From: Gavia stellata
Lineage: Eukaryota > Chordata > Aves > Gaviiformes > Gaviidae
NCBI RefSeq assembly: GCF_030936135.1
Contig: NC_082637.1
Coordinates: 10,739,001 to 10,803,000 of the forward strand
Length of the DNA: 64,000 bases
Reading direction: 5' to 3'
The translations under genes and the position numbers were made by a program. This document shows, in pieces, positions 1 to 12,700 of this stretch (the first letter of the stretch is position 1; each line of letters starts with the position of its first letter). Below the pieces are notes generated by a model. That model was not told where the DNA came from. It searched no databases and saw only the letters and a list, made by a program, of their open reading frames with translations.

Positions 1-57
1 TCTGTGCCACGGCCGCACCCAGGGGAGGAAGAGACAACCCAGTTAGCGTTTCAGGAC

Positions 58-63
58 TTTACT
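58..63 (-). terminator. Candidate DCTN3 polyadenylation signal (AGTAAA)
   Basis: The minus strand reads AGTAAA here, about 300 bases past the DCTN3 stop, followed by a short GT/T-rich stretch (GGGTTGTCTCTT). No AATAAA or ATTAAA was seen between the stop and the window edge, so the true signal could be this weak variant or lie outside the window. Confidence 0.3.
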
Positions 64-364
64 ATGGTCCACAGTGAGAGCTAAAAGGGATTTTTAAATA
101 TGTTACAAACCAAAAACCTATTTCAGGGAAGTGCAAGATTAGCGAACAGTGGCATATTAAGGAGTAGTGTGGCTTCAATTCGGGGCCAACACAGCACAGC
201 CACGGAGCCAGGGTGCCCCCCGAGAGCCTGTGACATCACTTGCAGCATGCTCACGCCGAGTGGAAAGATGCCGAGACGACAGGGTGCAAGCTGTGCTGCA
301 GCCTCTCCTGAGCGACCCAAGGCCAGCAGGGTCCCCGGGGTTCTCCACGCTGCCGGCTCCACCA

Positions 365-3300
365 TCACTCTGCCACCGGTTTCGCTTCCTTGGCCGTTTC
401 CAGCCGTGTCAGTATTTCATTCCACTGGACGAACTGCTTGGAAAGAAGCAGGGTCTGGACATGACTCTTAAGGAAAGATATGTGGAAACTGCAGGGAAGA
501 AAGCAAGGTCAGAGCACTCTGGCAGCCCAACAGCACCGTTACAGTCCCGATTCCTTGGGAGAGGAAGAGGCCTGGGGCACCAGACTGTAGAAAGCCTGCA
601 TGGACTCAAACCATACAGGTGCCGAGGCACTGCACAGCACCAAACACCAATGGGAGTCTGGGAGGCACTTCTGAACACTGCAGAGCACTGCATTTCAAGG
701 GGCTATCTACAGAAAAGAGCAGAGCTTCCCTGTCTGCTGTGGTTTTAGGGTGTATCTCATCCTATGTGGCCAGGATTAGCCGCTGTTTGGCTCAGGCAGG
801 TCACAGGGACCAGCAGTCACCTGATAAAGATGCCAACATCCATCCAGCCAGCGTGAGCTCTGCGCCAGCACGCAGGCTGTGCGGCTCCTTCATGCCAAGC
901 TGCACTGTGAGTGGATCCAGCATAGAGGCTTTGGCTCGCAGGTGGCTCAGAGAGATGGGCCGTTCTGGCCCTCAGCTCTGCTGCTGAGAGGAGTATGACA
1001 GGGACATAGGCATCACCACGACAGAAAGGGCACTGGCCATTAAACCCAGGGCTGGGGATTGCCTGCTTCCAACAATATCTGGTGGGGCAAGGCAGCCCAA
1101 GAGACAGGTGGGCAGTTCAGCTGCGTCAGGCCCAAGGCTCAAAGGATACCATTTTGTTGTAGTCTTCGAGGAGTGTCTTGACACTGTCGGCGAGATCTTG
1201 ACGCTGTTCCTGTGAAGAAGGGAGACACAGTGAATGAGCAATAAATCAGCTGAAGGACATCTGTCCTTCCAGTCCCTGGCAGCACAGGGGGAAACTCATC
1301 TGAGGCCAGAACTGAGATCAGAGCTCAGACCCTGGCTGTGGCCACTCATTGCAGCTGTAAGCATTTCAAGAGTCAAGAGAAAGGTTACAAACACACAAGC
1401 TCATGAAGCACCAAAGCCCCTGGGCTTGCACTACTGCCTGCCTCTCCTCAGCATCCATGCTTTGCTTGCTCCAGAACGGAAACTCACAGCAAAATGCTGA
1501 AAAGGGGGCATGAGGTGCTGCCCAGGCTACTCATCACCAGCTCCAGGAGCACTCAAAGGGGGAAGGAAAGGTTGAAGAGACAAGGTGACAGTATGAACAG
1601 CTTTCCAGAGACTGGGATACTGGAAGAGTGCAACGCTTTACCTCATTGTCCCAGTGAGAGGGGGAATGCCAGCTGGTTAAACCCACCACCACTTATTAAG
1701 TGTCACTCAAACCTCTGTTTCGAACAGGCTTGTGGCAGGCAAAGCACTTTTCCAATTCAGACTCAATTGTCAGAAATCCTGGCTAGTTTGGACCCCCTCA
1801 CCCCCTCCCCAAGTGCTTACGCTTCTTTAAAACTGCAGCATGAATAAATCTGCTATAAATGAGCAATTCAAGCAACTGCAAATTGTCAGTACAGCCACTA
1901 ACAAACGGTTCCTCCTCCCCACTAGTCAAGACTCTCAAGACTATTCACGCTACCTGCTGCTGTATGTGGATTTGAGAGAGTCGCTGTAGTTTGGCTGCAT
2001 GGTCAGGAACCGCTGAAAGCACAGAAGATAAATGCATTTTATTTGTTTTACATCTTGTGGGATTAGTTACCAAAATAAAGACCATTCCTTCCCCACAAGC
2101 ACATCACAGCAGAACTCTGCCCACTGAATGCAAGCGTCACACACCACAAACACACCTTTTATACCATACAAAACCCCTAACTACCCTGAACATTAAATAC
2201 CAAGTTTATTTGCTAACTGCTTCTGGATGGCAAGAGTTAGGGGATGCCTGCAGTGAGAACTACATCAAAGTAAACTACTTGGATGAATGTTAAGGGCAAG
2301 CAATTAAAAAGGCATCTCCACCTATGCCAAGAGCAGGTGTGTTCTGGACATAAAAGAGCTCGTAGGCAGGAGTGGCTCCACAGCCTGGTGACTGTACACA
2401 GTGCTCAGCCACCCGTCTCCACCCTCTCTGCCAAGCTGCTGTCTCTAACCTGCTTCCCGACCTACTGTATGACCTCCTTGACCTTGCATGGGATGTTAGA
2501 GCAGTGTGAGGGAAGAGCAGACATACTTTGTTTGTACCTACTTTACTCACACCAGGTTGTGTGCTTAGCGGTCCTCGAGTCTGAGGCTCAAGGAAAAAAA
2601 AGAAGAAAACAGGATAGGCAACAGCTTGGGGGGTGGCATGCACAGCTCAAACTTGCAGAAGAACATGTATACCTTGGATACTGGCACTGTCCAAGATGGG
2701 CTGGAGGTTCTTCACCTGCTCCAGAAGGGCTGCTTGGGAAGGAATAACCTGCTCCTCTGATTTGGGAGGGACAAAAACCAACATCAGTAAATACAAGACA
2801 CTGCTTTGGTTTTTCACAAATACTGGTGAGGTAACTGTTCCAGCTGTTTTAGCTATACAGAGAGGGGCTTGTTTATGATTTTCTTTAAGCTTTTGTGTTC
2901 CTCACCCCTGGATTCTGGTTCACACTAACTTAAGGCAGGAAAATCTCCACCAAGTTTCATTCACTGACTATACCAAAACAGGACTCAACCAATTCCTTGG
3001 GGCAAAAGAGGACAAGAGTAAGAATTGTTTAAAATAAATCCAAAGGTCTTCTGGTTTTGACACAGCCTAGAGAGTATTGGAAGTGGGGTGAGAAAAACTG
3101 TTCTAGCTCCAGTTTTTCTTTTCAAACCCTTTATTAATTCAGGGTTAAACTGATCAATACTAAAAAGATCAGAACCGATACAACTGCAGCATGGGCGTGC
3201 ACAAAGGAGCACTAAGGGTGACAGACATCCTTGTACAAACCATCTCTCTGATACCTCCAAAGAGGGTGCCTTGCCAGGTCTTTACAACTAAAGAAAATAA

Positions 3301-4827
3301 ATCCATCCCAATCCAGCTTAGGTAAAAGACAACTTTTGTAGTGCTAAAAAAACCCCTCTCTCCTCTCATTTCATACCATACCTGCCAAGATGAACTGCAG
3401 CTTCATGGCGTCTGGAATAGCCATCCTATCAATGTACTGAGGGTCGAGGTATTTTATTACATCCTCAACTAGAGTGAAAAATAGGTTTGGAGACAAAAAT
3501 TAGGAGAGATGTTATTGCCTTGACAAGTGCAATTTTCCCCCATGCTATACATCAGGTCATTTTGTAAGCACTGCCCATGTAGGGGTGGTTTTTTTTCAGA
3601 TTCATGAATTTCTATAGCACTTGAAAATCTATGACTTTGGAGTACTACGACCAAGAACGACAAATGGCTCAAGCCAAATAACTGCTTTGTTACAGACACC
3701 CGCACCACTTGCTTTTTATTTGGATAACAATATTAAAGGTGAGCGAAATCTCCTTCTTCCTGCCCTTGAACCAAAACCACTCAACAGCCCTCCATCCTGG
3801 TCCTTAAAATCATCTACAAATACACAGTTTACATTTTTACTGAACAGCCACTGCAGCTTTGGACCACAACGACCCTGCCTACGCAGCCTACTCCTTCTGC
3901 AATACGAGACAGCAAAACTTGGCCAAGAGACAGCTTTGCAGGACAAAGCACCACTCCGGCCTCCAGTCCTGATATCCCCCAGTTCAGAGGCGGCTCCCCA
4001 GACCTGTCCACCAGTGACTGTGTGTGATCCTTATTGCTCCCACCACACACACAGAAGAGAGCTGCTCTAGTCTGCCTGAGAGGTCCAAGCATGCAGGAAG
4101 TCATTTCAGGAGCCCATGCATTTCAGGAGCTCAACAACCCTCAAGGGCTGCATTACAGGTGGAGGAAATCGCTGCACTGATGCGGGCAGACATCAAGCAA
4201 ACAACAGGTTGCAGTGGCCCGTTTCCCATCCCCAACAGCTGAGTGGAAGAATCACGATCAGAAAGACAGCCCACTCAGTTACTTATTTCTCTGCCAGATA
4301 TGCAAAACAAGAGGCCAATATCAAAGAGAGTCACACGGGGAGAGGGGAAGGAATTTTTGTTTAGAGGAGCAAAACGGCACACAGGCGTCTTGAACTTGCC
4401 CACGGCACCCCCCTCCCCGAGGCTGCTCACTTTTCTTAAATAGGATTTTGATCCTCTCCCTCTTGCCGGCGATATTGCTCAGCGCCACCTGCACCTTCAC
4501 CAGCTCGTCCGCCACCTGCAGGGGCACAGAGGAAGGGGACGGGCCTGTCAGTCCCCGTCGGGCGTGGGCCTGGGCCTGTCCCCGGGGGTAGGCCGGTCTG
4601 GGCCCCGCGGGCAGGGAAGGCGAGGCCAGGCCAGGCTAGGCCAGGCCAGGCCAGCCCAGCCCAGACCGGGCCGGGCCAGCCGGGCCCCCGGGAGTGCAGA
4701 GCCGTCCCCCGGTGGCTGCGGAACCCCCCGGCACCTTGCGCGGTCCGCAGGCCCCGTCGCCGACGCGCTGCTCCAGCTCCTCCAACCGCCACTGCAACCG
4801 CTGCAGCTCCGCCGACCCCGCCGCCAT
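365..4827 (-). CDS. DCTN3: Dynactin subunit 3 (p24/p22), complete, 7 coding exons
   Basis: Small subunit of dynactin, the dynein activator; it sits in the shoulder/projecting arm with p150 and dynamitin. Coding exons on the minus strand: 4735-4827, 4431-4515, 3382-3468, 2673-2756, 1954-2012, 1150-1209, 365-454. All introns are GT-AG, and the lengths sum to 558 bases, giving 185 aa plus stop (human about 186). The protein opens [20 protein letters not shown], a heptad-like coiled coil. It continues with [20 protein letters not shown], then [38 protein letters not shown] and [12 protein letters not shown], and ends [10 protein letters not shown]...KPVAE. All segments are collinear with the mammalian protein as I remember it. 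The start ATG at 4827 has A at -3 and G at +4 and lies in a CpG island. Nothing looks broken. The neighbour ARID3C follows on the same strand upstream of it, as in human. Confidence 0.96.
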
Positions 4828-5060
4828 CTTGCCGCCAGCCGGAAGGAGCCGCGCGCCCCTTCCGCCCCGCCCCTTCCCGTTGCCATGGCGGCGCGTTGCT
4901 AGGGGCCGCCGTTGCCGTGGAGACGGAGCCCGCCGGGGCGGGAAGGGGTGATGGAGCCGGGAGGGTGGGAAGGGGGGAGGCGCCTCCCGGGGAGGGGGGC
5001 GGGAGGTGCGAAGCCCTTCTCAGGGGCAAGGAGGGGAGGCTGCAGGCGGTCGATGGTGAT
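4550..5060 (-). promoter_or_regulatory. CpG-island promoter of DCTN3
   Basis: Dense CpG and GC-rich sequence surrounds DCTN3 exon 1 and its 5' flank, with no TATA box at a useful distance. It contains a GCCGCCATCTTG-type element overlapping the start codon; read on the minus strand this is the CAAGATGGCGGC motif bound by YY1 in many TATA-less housekeeping promoters (established knowledge). The extent is estimated by eye. Confidence 0.7.
4618..4680. repeat. Short (CCAGG)n-like tandem repeat in DCTN3 intron 1
   Basis: Imperfect 5-base units of the form GGCCA/CCAGG, some degraded to CCCAG, fill this stretch of the 219-base first intron. Confidence 0.75.
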
Positions 5061-7180
5061 TTGCACTGCAGAGGGAGGCGCGCAGGCCTCCCGCCACCAG
5101 GGCGGTCGATCACCGCTTCATTCCGGCGTGGTCCTCCAGGAAAGAGGCTCTGGGATGTATTAAAAGAAATAGATATAGTGATCTATGGGCCGTGTGGATG
5201 CAGGGCCTTTGAAATCCAGGAGGCTGCTGCAGGCTTTCCCCCAGGCCCCAGGCTGCCCGGGTTCACCTTTCTCCTATCGACCACCGCAGGTGACGCTCAC
5301 TAAAAAGTGAGACGCTAATGAATGCAGCAGCCAGCCCCAGCCCCACTGCTGCCTGCAATCGGCACTCACAATTACACGGATACCTCAAGGGGACAAGATG
5401 AATTCATGGTAGCTGCATCCACCACAGAGAAAAGTCCAGAGCCTTTCTAAAGTGCAGAAGGAGAAATTCAGGAGTCTCCAAAACACCTTGCAATGTTCCC
5501 TGCACCCCAGGGCTCAGCCTGCCACTGCCCCATCATGCTCATGTAGCCTCAGCAGTGCCAGAACTGCCCCAGGCTGGAGGGCAGTCCCTGTTCCTCTTGG
5601 GCTGTGAGCACAGGGCTGGGTGTTGCACTGCCATGCCCCAGGCACCAGGGAAACCTGGTCAGGGTCCCAGCCGAGGCCCTCGGGCCAAAACAGTCTGCTA
5701 ATAGTGAGTCCTTTGTTAGTGTGGCTGGCAGTGCAGGGTCCATGGCTTTGGGGACACTCCCACTGCCCCTTGTGGAGAGCAAAACCCACTGTGCCCTGAA
5801 AAAGCTTTGGCCTTCTAGATGTGTTCCTGCAGGGAGTTGTACGTGGCTGCCAGGCTGCAGGAGGGAGCTGTGGGGTGGCTCAGGGCCCCAGCAACCCCTA
5901 TAGCCCCACAAATCTCCCTGGAGGAGCTGTGCAGAGCACTCGGGCAGGAGAAGCAGGCTGAGGTACCATGTACTCTGCCTTTTTTCCCAGGGATCGATAT
6001 CTGGGCTGTGGAAGAAGCATCTTCAGAGGGGAAGAGCTTTGCTTTGTTCCACAAAGGTGACAATTAGAAATGGCTTCATTAGTAGAAGTAGCCAGGGGCC
6101 GCAGCAGGGGCCAGGAGCTATGCACATGGTGCTGCTCTGTGTTTAGAGGGTACTGGGTCTACCATGGCTTGTGCCCATCATGATGGGCAATGCCCATGAA
6201 TACACAAATCCCAGTGCTAGAGGGTGATAGATAACCCAACACAACACCCCTCCTCAAGGTGAGAAATTCAGGCACTCCTGGGACTCAGGCCCTCGGGGTG
6301 GCTTTAGGGTTGGAGGACATCCACCCTTTAACATCCCATCCAGCCTGTCAGCCTTGGAGCATGGCTGAAGCCACAGCTCTGGCTGCCTGCAGCCCAGCAC
6401 AGTGCATGGTGAATCTTCCCCTCCCTCTCCCTGGGGCTGAGAGGAGGCCTCTGACCCCAAACCCCTTCCTGGAGCCTGCAGTGGCACACTGATGCCACAG
6501 CCACCTGCCCCAGCCTGGCGCTGAGGCTGGATCCAGTGCTCCTCTTGCTAGGCTGGATCGTCCCTGCATCCTCTGTCTCCTCCCTCCTGCTCAATTACAG
6601 TCCCTGCAGGACGCGGGAAGCAGGCATTGATCAGGGCTGGTTACTCAGGTGACAGCAGCTGTGTCCCCAAGCCCCCCAGGGAGCGTGGCAACACACATCA
6701 CCCCCTGAGCTGCGTAACAAGTGGGGATGCGGGCTTGCGTGTGCCCTCCCGGCTCCCCGGGGCCTTGGCGCTCGATGAGCTGTGGCCAGCACTGCCCGGC
6801 AGTGACAGGGGACACGAGACCCCAATTAAGGCTGCATCGATCCCACTCTGGCTTTGCTTGGCTGGCTGTGCCGGGCGGTGCCGTGGCTGCAGGAGTTCTG
6901 TGCCAGGGCTGAGCTGTCTCACACCCGTACAGCCCTGGCATCCCTACCAGAGAGTAAACACCCAGGAACCACCTTGCAGCCTGGGGCGCACACAGAGACA
7001 CTCACAAACACACACTCGCACAGGAAAACCTACTGCAGTCTGGTGCGCTCACCCCCCTACACCCCATTCCCACGTTCACACACCCCTCACCCTCACACCC
7101 ACCTACAAGGCCCCTCTGGCCGACCCGGCCTGGGGCAGCCCTAAGGTCCTCTGCAGGGGTCCCGTGTCCCCCCCGGGTCC
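5060..7180. other. Intergenic DNA, no gene recognised
   Basis: Between the DCTN3 promoter and the CR1 fragment. Only short overlapping frames with no family resemblance occur in both strands. A CA-rich stretch lies at about 6985-7105. No RNA gene or interspersed repeat was recognised. Confidence 0.5.
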
Positions 7181-7440
7181 CAAACGTGTCCTCCCCCGAA
7201 TCCCCAACGCGTCTCCGACGCGTCTCTGCCCCGAGGCCGGGGCCCGGGGCGGGCAGCGCCGCTGCAGCACCCTGGACAGCGCCCGGGACGCCCGGCCGGG
7301 CCCGGGGGTCCGGGCTGGGGGGTGTCGCCGGGGGGCCGGGGTGTCCCCAGGGGCGACCTCTGAAACAGGACGTTCTGTCCCCTCGGGTGCCAGGGACGTG
7401 GCTTCATGGGTACGCTGGGGGGTCTGTCCTCCTGGCTGCC
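7180..7440. other. Orphan GC/CpG-rich island
   Basis: A CpG-dense block (for example GGCCGGGGCCCGGGGCGGGC near 7232) in intergenic DNA between DCTN3 and ARID3C, with no recognised first exon beside it. It directly precedes a TG-rich stretch (about 7495-7560) and the CR1 fragment. It may be a cryptic promoter or simply GC-rich repeat-derived DNA. Confidence 0.4.
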
Positions 7441-7562
7441 ATTGGCGGGGATGTCTGTCCCCATCGGAGCCCCCTGTGCCCCTTCATGCGTACGCGTGGC
7501 TGCATGCGTGTGCAAGTACATGTGCATGTGTGAGCATCTGCGTTCGCACGCATATGTGCGAG

Positions 7563-7820
7563 TGTTCTTTACTGAGAGAGTGGTAACACAGTGGAATAGA
7601 CTGCCCAGGGAGGTAGTGGAGTCACCCTCCCTGGAGGTATTCAAGGAGCGTGTGGATGTGGCATTGTGGGACGTGGCTTGATGGGCATGGTGCTGTATGG
7701 TGTGGGTGGGTTTTTTTGGTGTGGTTGTGTTTTGTGGTTGGTTTTTTTTATTTTGGTAATGGTTGGACTTGATGATCTTACAGGTCTTTTCCAACCTTAG
7801 TGACTCTGTGATTCTGTGAG
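7563..7820 (+). mobile_element. CR1 LINE, 5'-truncated 3' end
   Basis: The translated 5' part reads [19 protein letters not shown] and [17 protein letters not shown] followed by a stop. This is the C-terminus of the CR1 ORF2 (reverse transcriptase protein). A short 3' UTR follows, containing GGTTGGACTTGATGATCTTA and CCAACCTTAGTGACTCTGTG, and the copy ends in ATTCTGTGAG, the CR1 terminal repeat. The T/G-rich insert around 7705-7755 departs from the usual CR1 3' UTR. The copy is dead by truncation and lies in the sense direction. Confidence 0.93.
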
Positions 7821-8509
7821 TGTGACCGTGTTTGAGTGTGCATGCATGACTTCACGCCACTGAGTTTCTACAAGGGGCACAAGCGTTCCGTGCGTATGCG
7901 TGGTGACTTAGCTGCCTGCATGTCTCCATGCTTTCCCATGTGCACCCATATAGACACCTGTGAGCACCCATGTGTGTGCCTCTGCCTCCTTTCCTGATCC
8001 AGCTGGGTCACCCATGCCTGCCCTCAGTGGGTGCTGCCCAGGTGCCAGTCTGGCCCAGCACTGCTTACACCTCGCCTGGTACATGGGCATGGCCCTAGCA
8101 GCCCCACAGCTGTGCCCCTTGCTTGGCATAGGCAGCCCAACAGAGTCCCCACCCATGGGTGAGCTGCCACTGGGCAGCTTGTGGGCCCAAGCAGCCCCAC
8201 GGCTTGGCTGGCACGGCTGGAGTTCATGCCTAGTCTGATCCATCCACCCCATGCTTGAGGGCTCTGGTGCATGTAGGGCACCTGTTCGCAACCCAGAGCT
8301 CCCCGGAAACTGAGGCAACCCTGTGCTGGAGGCAACAGTGAGGTGGGCTGTGAAATCTCAGGCACTATAGCTGCTACCCCAGGGTGTCACAGGCTATGGG
8401 CGTCTCCTGCAACCCCAAACTGTCCCCAGCCTGGGCACTGGTGCTTGACAGGTGGCACCACGTCATGCATACCACCCTCAACACTGGTTCGGTTCAGCAG
8501 TTCATTTTC

Positions 8510-8515
8510 TTTAAT
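8510..8515 (-). terminator. Candidate ARID3C polyadenylation signal (ATTAAA)
   Basis: The minus strand reads ATTAAA, followed within 40 bases by GTGTTGAGGGTGG, a GT-rich downstream element. This would give ARID3C a 3' UTR of about 1.25 kb. No AATAAA was seen between the stop codon at 9769 and this point. Confidence 0.45.
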
Positions 8516-9074
8516 AGATGCACAGAGTGGCGCGGCCGCGGTGGGACTGCTGGGGGGAGCCCGGCGGTACCGAGCCCCAGCCCCCCGCGCTGAGGTAGAG
8601 GTGAGCGTTGCTCCACGCTCGCCTGCTTTGGCACTCAGCAGTGCGAGCGGGTGGAGGAGGCGCCCGCCTGGCCCCAACGAGGTAGTTTGGAGTGCCCTCC
8701 ATCTTCCTGTCCCCCAGCTGGGGACCCCGGCATCCAGGCGGTCTTTGGTGGTGGGGGGCACTGCTGGGCCTCCCTGCCCTGTCCCCACCAACAAGGTTCT
8801 CCCAGTGCACAAGCCCACCCTGATATTAAGCCCCACCCCCAGCCCCACCCCAATAAGCTCCACCCCCACCTAACAACCCATCACATCTCACCCTCACCAG
8901 TCCCACCAGTTTCCCCAGAATGTGACCCCCCCCTGAATTGAGGACCTGGGCGGTTGAGGTGCCACCACCCTGGGGTGGCCAGGGGGCACCCAGGACCCTG
9001 AGGGTGTCTCAGGGTGGGGGCAGCAAGCCCAAGCAGCACAGAAGGGCTGCGGAGGGGGGCTCTGCAGTGGTTAG

Positions 9075-9470
9075 GGTGTACAGTATATATGGGATGCAGT
9101 GTATAGGGGCTACAGTTTATAGGGGCCGCAGCACATAGAGACTGCAGTGTTTGCACTGAGGGAGTGCACAGGTGATGTAACGTGGGCACCAGGGTGTGGA
9201 CAGGGGATGCAGTGTGTGCCCTGGGGGTGTGTATAGGGGATGCAGTGGGTAGGGGATGCAGTGTATGCATCCAGAGTGTGTATAAGGAACGCAGTGTGCA
9301 TAGAGATGTGTATAGGGGAGACAGTATGTAAGAGAGGCAGCGTGTGCATTGAGTGTGGCAATGTGAAGGATGCAGTGTACACATTGAGGTGTGTATAGGG
9401 GCTACAGTGCGTGCATTCAGGTGGGTATAGGGGCTGCAGTGTGTAGGGGATGCAGCATGCGGGGCCTGGG
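9075..9470. repeat. Minisatellite, degenerate units of about 20-35 bases
   Basis: Units built on GTATAGGGGATGCAGTGTGT recur about 14 times with substitutions and length changes. The array falls within the probable ARID3C 3' UTR or just beyond the coding region. Confidence 0.8.
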
Positions 9471-9768
9471 GGTGCCTCAGGCAGCAGGGCAGGCAGGAGC
9501 TGTACTGGGGGGTCACCTGGGGGCAGCGCTTGGGAAGAACGGTGCGTGTGTTGGAGGGCATGCGCAGGGAAGGGGTCCCACACGCAGGGGCAAGGGACAA
9601 AAGGGCCCATGTTGGGTGCTCACAGCCTTGCACGGACACAGCTCGGTATTGCAGCAAGAGGCACCTTCAGCTCACCCATCCCACATTGGTGGCCCAGCTG
9701 GCTTCCACAGCTCAGCCCCCCAGGCTCTGGGGACCCCCAGCTGCTTTTGGGGTGGAGGGGCATCTCCC

Positions 9769-12700
9769 CTACAGCGAGGTGCTGGCGGGAGTGTGGCTGT
9801 GCGAAGGGGTTGGGAGCAGTGGGTTCGGGGTGGGTACAGTGTTCGGCCGGCTCTGGGTGCTCCCTCCACTGGGTGCCGAGGGGGCCGGGGGCCGGCGGGC
9901 GAACAGGACGCCTGCAGAGCAAGAGCAAGGGGGTTAGGGCAAGCCCAGGGTTGGGGGCTCCGCTCGCCTGGCCCCCAGCACCCAGGCCAGGGAGGGTGGG
10001 ACCAGCACCCCTGAGGGCTCCAGCCCTCTCCATCACCCTTGGTGCCTCCCCTGGCCCAGACATCCTCACCCTCATGTGGCAGCCCCAGGGGTGGCCTGGG
10101 ACCATTTGGCTGGCAGCCCTGTGTGCTGATTAGCCCTGACATTTCCAGCTCATTAAATATTTAAGTCCTGAAGGAAAAGCCATCGATTTTAATTGCGGGT
10201 GTCTCAGCAGGGCAGGCAGGGAGCTGGGGGGCACAGGGTGGGCTGCTTAGCTAGGTAGGTGCACATCGGCACCTCGAAGAAGCCTCTGCTCCAGCAAAGC
10301 ACCCCAACATCTTCCCCTGCACCCAAAACCATGCTTTGCAACCAGCCAACTCCTGCAGCCAGCCAGAGACCCTCTGGGCACACCAGCATCGGGGTGACCC
10401 CAAATCCAAGCCCTGCCTGCAGGACCCCATGGTGGGGGATGACCTCAGGTGCCTTTTGCACATATCAGCCCAAGTACATCCATCCATCCATCCATCCATC
10501 AATCTATCCATCCTTCACTTTGGCCCTTCACTGCCAGCCCCTGCTGGGGGCCAATTTCCATCCTTGATGACCCCCCCTCCCCTTCTCCTGCACCCTCTCC
10601 CCAGGCCCTGCCACTTCATTACAATGGATTTTATAGTAAAGACATCAGATTGAAGGAAGGACTTGCTGGCCAGGCAGTGGCTATAAGTTATTGGATTTCC
10701 CGGCCGCAATTACACGGGCCAAGCGGCCCTTCTATTTACCTGTGTAGACAACTCCATTTATTTCTATTGACATGTTGATACTGCTAATGCCGTTGGTGGA
10801 CAGGTTCAATGCGGTCTCCTGTCTGTCATCTGGGGAAAGGAAATACCAATATGAGCATTAAGAGAAACAGAAACAAGAACCTGCCCAAGAGAGAAAAGCG
10901 GGGCCCTGGCCTCTCCGGGCATCCCTGCTCCTCTCCAGCCACTGCTGCTCCCTCCTGGGGTGCCAGGGGATGGGGTGGCCAAGCTGAGGTGTTGCATCCC
11001 GCTACCTCGGTTGGAGATCTTGATGTTCATGGGGAACTGGGAGGCCACGGCCAGGAGGTTGTGCTGCAGCGTGTGTTGCACCAGCCGCTGCTGCTCCTCT
11101 GCGGTCAGGGCCACCTTCTTCTCTGGGGGCTCCCCCGTCTCCAGCTTCTCCCGCAGCTGCTCCAGCACCGCTGCCTGCGAGGCGGCTGTTGCTTGAGCTG
11201 CTGCGAGGTGGTGGCCGGCCAGTCCCACCGGGATAGCGATGCGCCCTGGCACTGCTGCCGCCAGCATGCCGTCCTCTGCAACAACCGGGAGAGCTCAGCG
11301 GGTGCCCCTGTCACCACCCCATCTCACCATCCCCAACTGGTGCCACCTCCATCCCAGTAGCACAGGGCAGGGTGCACCACCACCCCAGCATCTGGGCTTG
11401 GCCCTTATCCAAACCCAGGAGAAATTAAAGCTTTCTCAGTCCCAGAGAGGGACTAAATATTGTTCCTTTTTTCCCCCAAGTTAAAAGGGCAAGGGCAGCC
11501 AGGGAACTTCCCTGCTGCCATAGTAGTGTTCATCCCTGGGGAGAGATACCCGCCGCGGGGCAGACGTGGTCCTTACCCACCTTTCTTAACAGCATGCACT
11601 TGGCTGAGCTGGCTGCAGCTGTGCGTGGAGATGCTAAGAGCCGGCAGAGGCATTTTTGGGGAGCCCAGCAGGGTTGGGGTGCTGGCTGGTGAGTAGTTGA
11701 AGAGCGCCGTGCCAAAAGTCTGCCTCCGTCCTTCCCGCCGGTTGCTGTCGATGGCGGCTTGGAGCTCCCCGGGAGAGCTGAGTGCCCGCTTCTCACATTC
11801 GTAGGGATACAGATACTTCATGTATCTGCATGGGGACAGAGCCGGGATGAGACCCAGCATCATGTGCCTCCCAGCCAGCCCTGTGCTGAGCAAGGACTGG
11901 GGTGGGGATGGCATCTGGGAAGGTGCAGAGCCCTCCATCCCCCTTTGGGGCACCCCAAACCACACCCCGGAGGGGGTCTCTGGGACACCCAAGCCAGTGG
12001 GTGCCCCAGGGTGGGTGCCCCCCCGCCCCTGCCACCGCCAAGCACTCACTGCGTGCGGAGGGTGAAGGCAGCGCTGGTGATGGAGGTAGGTAGGTTGAGG
12101 CCCTTGGTGATCTCCCGCCAGATCTTCTTGTTGATGACTTCGACCAGGCCACCCTTGTCCGTCACCAGTCGGTACAGTGTGTACAGGTCCAGCACTTGCT
12201 TGGCCATGATGGGGATGCGGTTCACGGGTGTCCCTTCCAGCCGCGCACCGGGGAGAGAAAAGGGTGTGGGGTGAGCCCATGGGGACCCTCACTCCCCGGG
12301 GACACAGCCCCCACTTTGTCCCCACTGCAGGTACTGGCTGCCCCCCACGGGGAGATGCATCTCTCTGTGCCTGGGTGAGCACCCACGGCATGCGGAGTGC
12401 AGGCAGGACCCCAGGGTGCCTGGGAGAGCAGGACCGTGCCTGTGAGCAGGGCAGACCCCGGCATGCTGGCACAGGGTCCCCATCAATGGAGCTGTTGGTG
12501 GGGCCGGGTACACTCTCAGCTGGGATGTGGGGGCAGAGTGGGATGGGCAAAATGCCTCCTCCAGAGCCCCTTAGAGAGGGCTGTCCCCCCACAACTCTTA
12601 GGTCTCCCTATAGAGCATCTCCCCCTAAAATCTGTCAGAGCATCCTAGGAGGAGTCTCTCTGTAACCCCTTTTCAGAGCCCCATAAAGAGAGAACCCATC

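Noticed and set aside
4896-5303. Possible divergent gene at the DCTN3 promoter
   Set aside because: The 135-codon frame has no ATG in good context and no homology; it is a CpG-island artefact.
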